A stretch of 64,000 nucleotides of DNA from Thalassotalea insulae (lineage in GTDB: Bacteria; Pseudomonadota; Gammaproteobacteria; Enterobacterales; Alteromonadaceae). Of the stretch, positions 61,472-64,000 are shown one piece after another (within the stretch, counting starts at the first letter, position 1; each line of letters opens with the position of its first letter). The DNA is taken from contig NZ_BSST01000001.1 in assembly GCF_030161395.1 (NCBI RefSeq), forward strand, positions 1,736,001 to 1,800,000. Direction: 5' to 3'. A program made the position numbers and the translations under genes. The notes under the pieces were generated by a model, which saw only the letters and a program-made list of their open reading frames with translations, made no database searches and was not told the origin of the DNA.

Positions 61472-61825
61472 TTGAAGCATGCACCAGTAAAAGCGTTAAT
61501 AACACTTGACGATATCGCGAAACTGGATATTAGAGTGGGCACGATTGTTAAGGTCTGTGAAATTGAAAAATCAAATAAATTGATGAAGTTATCCGTTGAT
61601 TTTGGCGATCATCATCGCACGATACTCGCAGGAATAAAGCAGGAACGCACAGACCCTTTTGGAATTACCGGCAAGCAAGCATTATTCGTGCTTAACTTGC
61701 CCGAAAAGAAAATGGCTGGCGAGCTTTCACAAGGCATGCTATTTGACATCGGCTATGAAGATAAACAGCGCCCCTGTTTAGCCATGCCTGAAGTACCAAT
61801 GCCTAACGGCTGTAGAGCAGGATAA
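61472..61825 (+). CDS. CsaA-like tRNA-binding-domain protein
   Basis: A 117-residue protein with the OB-fold tRNA-binding domain of CsaA and the MetRS C-terminus: LDIRVGTIVKVCEIEKSNKLMKLSVDFG, LAGIKQ, ALFVLNLPEKKMAGELSQGM. TTG start at 61472 with AAGGA 7 bases upstream. CsaA has been linked to protein export as a chaperone in Bacillus; the role here is unproven. Downstream partner of the DMT exporter gene. Confidence 0.85.
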   Translation: MKHAPVKALITLDDIAKLDIRVGTIVKVCEIEKSNKLMKLSVDFGDHHRTILAGIKQERTDPFGITGKQALFVLNLPEKKMAGELSQGMLFDIGYEDKQRPCLAMPEVPMPNGCRAG

Positions 61826-61878
61826 TAGCCAGAATAATCAGCGAATGCTCAAACCATTATTTCACTTGGTATTAAACG

Positions 61879-62316
61879 ATGAGAATTGCAGACTACAGCA
61901 AAGAACGATTTGATAACTGCTTAATGCTTTTTGATAAAAACTGCCCGCAGTTTTTTGCTGAAAATGAACGCAAAGAGTATTCAAATTATTTAATGAATTT
62001 AACCGATAGCTATAAGGTGGTCCTATCCAATGACACTGTCATTGCTGCCTTTGGTATTCGATTGATTAACACGTCAAATAGATGCCGAATTACTTGGATC
62101 ATGGTGTGCCCAAATGAGAAAGGAAAAGGTCTGGGGACAAAATTGATGGCATATATTAAACAATATGCACAAGAGGCAGGTTCTGTAGCAATTGATATTG
62201 CAGCGAGTCATTTATCCGCCCCGTTTTTCGCGCAATTTGATGCTAAAGAAATCACTTATCTCCACAATGGCTGGGGAGTTGACATGCATAGAGTTGATAT
62301 GGCGATAAATCTTTAA
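61879..62316 (+). CDS. GNAT-family N-acetyltransferase
   Basis: A 145-residue GNAT protein; the acetyl-CoA loop is seen in WIMVCPNEKGKGLGTKLMAYIKQYA (residues around 75-98, the Q/RxxGxG/A-type turn KGKGLG). The N-terminal MRIADYSKERFDNCLMLFDKN is a typical first strand-helix. Acceptor unknown. It follows the CsaA-like gene by 53 bases and may share its transcript. Confidence 0.82.
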   Translation: MRIADYSKERFDNCLMLFDKNCPQFFAENERKEYSNYLMNLTDSYKVVLSNDTVIAAFGIRLINTSNRCRITWIMVCPNEKGKGLGTKLMAYIKQYAQEAGSVAIDIAASHLSAPFFAQFDAKEITYLHNGWGVDMHRVDMAINL

Positions 62317-62636
62317 AGATTAGCTAGCGTGCAGCCAATCGATGGCAGGACTGTAAAGCTTTATTTCTCGAAGTCAGGCTAACATTACTTACAACTGTGG
62401 GTGAGAGTTGTTAATTCAGATAACGCAGCAACTACCTTACCTTTCACCATTTCTAACATATCTTGGTTATCTGTTCGCACACAGATAGCAGGGTAACTTT
62501 TGTGTTCGCACATTAGTGATACAGACAAATAACAATACTTTTCAACAACTTACCTTTGGCATTAAAACTGCTTATCTCTGGTTAACTTACACAACACACC
62601 CTAATGTGTGTATCCAACCAAGAGTATTAGAACAGC
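62317..62636. other. 320-base gap; one weak small ORF and a palindrome
   Basis: No gene of normal size lies here. Two things are visible: a 42-codon open frame on the minus strand at 62385-62513 (MCEHKSYPAICVRTDNQDM... ending SCK), without a convincing RBS, and ACACAC-CCTAAT-GTGTGT (62594-62611), an inverted repeat 26 bases before the S41 gene that could be a regulatory site. Otherwise I see nothing clear in it. Confidence 0.4.
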
Positions 62637-64000
62637 ATGACAACAATCCGTATTTTTAGCCTTTTTCTCTTTACGATATATTTGCTTAACATCAAGTGTG
62701 CGTTGGGCGATAACGAATTAAACAAATTAAATAAGCAATTAAGCCCAGCAAAAATGCAACAAGATATTGATGCATGGCGCGAATGGTTAAGCCATACACA
62801 CCCTAATCTTAGTATTCGTATGGCAAAAGTTGCAGCATTTGACCAAGCAATAACCACACTCAAAGCTTCATTGAACACACCTCTGACCAACCAAGAATTT
62901 CTAGCAAAAATAACGCGATTAAATAGCCAGTTTAATGATGGTCATATGAATATAATGGTCAACAGCCAATCCAAACTTACTCAGGCTATTTTAGCAAGTG
63001 GACAAGGGTTATTTCCGTTCGAAGTAATAGTAGATAAAGGACACCTATATATTTCTACTGAATTAGGTGGCAATAAAAGCGAATACGAAAAGCAAGAAAT
63101 CACGCAAATTAATGGCCGTAACGCGACAGCTATCTATGCAGATTTATTAGAAAGAACCTACGGCGATACTCCTACTCACCGAGAAGCCATTTTATCAGAA
63201 AAATTCGCCTTATATTATTGGCTGTTTGTTAGCAAAGCCAGCAAATTTGACATAGAAGTGAATACAATCCAAGGAACAAAAAGCATCCAAGTCTCAGCCA
63301 GTATGGCAACTCCCAAAGCACAGCAGAATGAATCCTTTGACGACTTGTTTAAATTTGAAATTTTAGATAATAACCAGGCATTGATGACTATCAAACTATT
63401 CTGGTGGCAAGATAAGGAACAGTTTTATCAATTTACAGAAACAGCTTTCAAACAACTTAAGAAGCACGGTATCGGGCACCTCATTATTGATATTCGCCAT
63501 AACCCAGGTGGTGATGATGATATGTGGAAAAAAGGTTTGCTCACTTACTTAGCAGATCAACCATACCGACATACCAGCCGCTATACAAAAAAAATTATTG
63601 CCAAGTATATGGATGAAGGTGAAACAGCTGGCGACATAATTACCAAAAACTATGACCATTTCGAGCAGGTAACTCACAACAACCCGCTGGCGTTTAGCGG
63701 CCACGTATCTGTGTTAATTGGGAAGGTGACTTATTCTTCTGCGATCTTATTTGCTAATACAGTGCAGGATTTCGACTTTGCAGACCTTATAGGGGAAGAG
63801 TCCGCTGGCTATTCATGGCAAACAGGTGGTATCCAATTTTTTACCTTTCCCAACTCAGGGCTCAAAGCAGTGAGTCCTAGATTCTACCTTGAACGCCCAA
63901 GTGGCAAAGGTAAAGGAAAGTCCGTTATCCCTGATATTTATATAAAAGATAATCCACTTGACTCACGTGAAGCCATAATAAAATTAGCTCAATTAAACGC
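62637..64000 (+). CDS. Exported S41-family peptidase (C-terminus beyond window)
   Basis: At least 454 residues of an S41 peptidase; no stop codon before the window edge. The signal peptide is about 1-23 (IFSLFLFTIYLLNIKCALG). The core has IGHLIIDIRHNPGGDDD, a nucleophile Ser in KVTYSSAILFAN (position matching the TFSxAE motif) and VIGEES-like DLIGEESAGYSWQTGG. It also shows the N-terminal helical region (PAKMQQDIDAWREWLSHTHPNL) found in secreted tricorn/IRBP-like S41 proteins. It keeps the Ser that the homologue at 48107-49081 lacks. Third S41 member in the window. Confidence 0.88.
   Translation, partial: MTTIRIFSLFLFTIYLLNIKCALGDNELNKLNKQLSPAKMQQDIDAWREWLSHTHPNLSIRMAKVAAFDQAITTLKASLNTPLTNQEFLAKITRLNSQFNDGHMNIMVNSQSKLTQAILASGQGLFPFEVIVDKGHLYISTELGGNKSEYEKQEITQINGRNATAIYADLLERTYGDTPTHREAILSEKFALYYWLFVSKASKFDIEVNTIQGTKSIQVSASMATPKAQQNESFDDLFKFEILDNNQALMTIKLFWWQDKEQFYQFTETAFKQLKKHGIGHLIIDIRHNPGGDDDMWKKGLLTYLADQPYRHTSRYTKKIIAKYMDEGETAGDIITKNYDHFEQVTHNNPLAFSGHVSVLIGKVTYSSAILFANTVQDFDFADLIGEESAGYSWQTGGIQFFTFPNSGLKAVSPRFYLERPSGKGKGKSVIPDIYIKDNPLDSREAIIKLAQLN

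Noticed and set aside
62627..62890. 87-residue minus-strand frame at the start of the right-end S41 gene
   Set aside because: It is antisense to the signal-peptide and helical region of the S41 protein, which has stronger support.

Overview
The window is about 64 kb of AT-rich, gene-dense DNA from a marine-type gammaproteobacterium. Its protein repertoire suggests Alteromonadales, probably the Colwelliaceae (Thalassotalea or Colwellia-like). The pointers are many S41 peptidases, stand-alone family-3 solute-binding proteins, CadC-like regulators with TolB repeats, and an hdfR/maoP pair arranged as in enterobacteria. This is inferred from protein character; no rRNA marker is present. I see no tRNA, rRNA, CRISPR array, insertion sequence, prophage or replication origin. 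The two terminal genes, hutF at the left and an S41 peptidase at the right, run off the window.

Layout. 1-2.1 kb: histidine degradation (hutG-hutF) behind a HutC-type palindrome. 2.2-9 kb: sensing and redox, with a BvgS-type hybrid kinase, a peroxiredoxin-glutaredoxin fusion, a solute-binding protein and a chemoreceptor carrying the complete amino-acid-binding dCache motif. 9.1-16.1 kb: housekeeping and peptidase genes (VF530 protein, purU, M61 peptidase, VOC protein, ICMT-like methyltransferase, WD40 lipoprotein, glycerate-kinase-like protein). 16.2-19.9 kb: two tandem alkaline phosphatases behind six 11-bp-phased PhoB half-sites and a structured leader. 19.9-24.4 kb: divergent hdfR/maoP, then a translationally coupled pair made of a GshB-like ATP-grasp ligase and an FGase-DUF1704 (QEGLA) fusion. 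24.5-33 kb: solute-binding protein, diguanylate cyclase, CadC-like regulator, CocE-type hydrolase, membrane protein. 32.8-42 kb: LysR and SLC13 permease, LysR and PEP carboxylase, a TetR with two operators, and an M20 amidohydrolase. 42-49 kb: ohrR-ohr with clear operators, S41 peptidase, MetC-like enzyme, AraC regulator, lone periplasmic binding protein, and a probably dead S41 homologue. 49-58.3 kb: small membrane proteins, exported methyltransferase homologues, a TonB / ECF sigma / TonB-linked putative anti-sigma / SIMPL cluster, and a Tat-type methyltransferase divergent from a membrane-anchored FAD oxidoreductase. 58.3-64 kb: a RelA/SpoT-like TIGR04552-type protein behind a structured leader, LysR with DMT exporter, CsaA-like protein, GNAT, and S41 peptidase.

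Best candidates for an undescribed system. (1) The ATP-grasp ligase plus FGase-DUF1704 metallopeptidase operon (21.4-24.4 kb): its two enzyme classes are the same two that add and remove the C-terminal tyrosine of tubulin in animals (TTL and MATCAP), so it could be a bacterial add/remove peptide-modification cycle. (2) The TonB-sigma-TonB operon, in which the second TonB-like protein looks fused to a cytosolic sigma-binding arm. (3) The exported methyltransferase / FAD-oxidoreductase divergon. (4) The cryptic RelA/SpoT-like protein. All functional readings are inferences from motifs and gene order; no database search was run.
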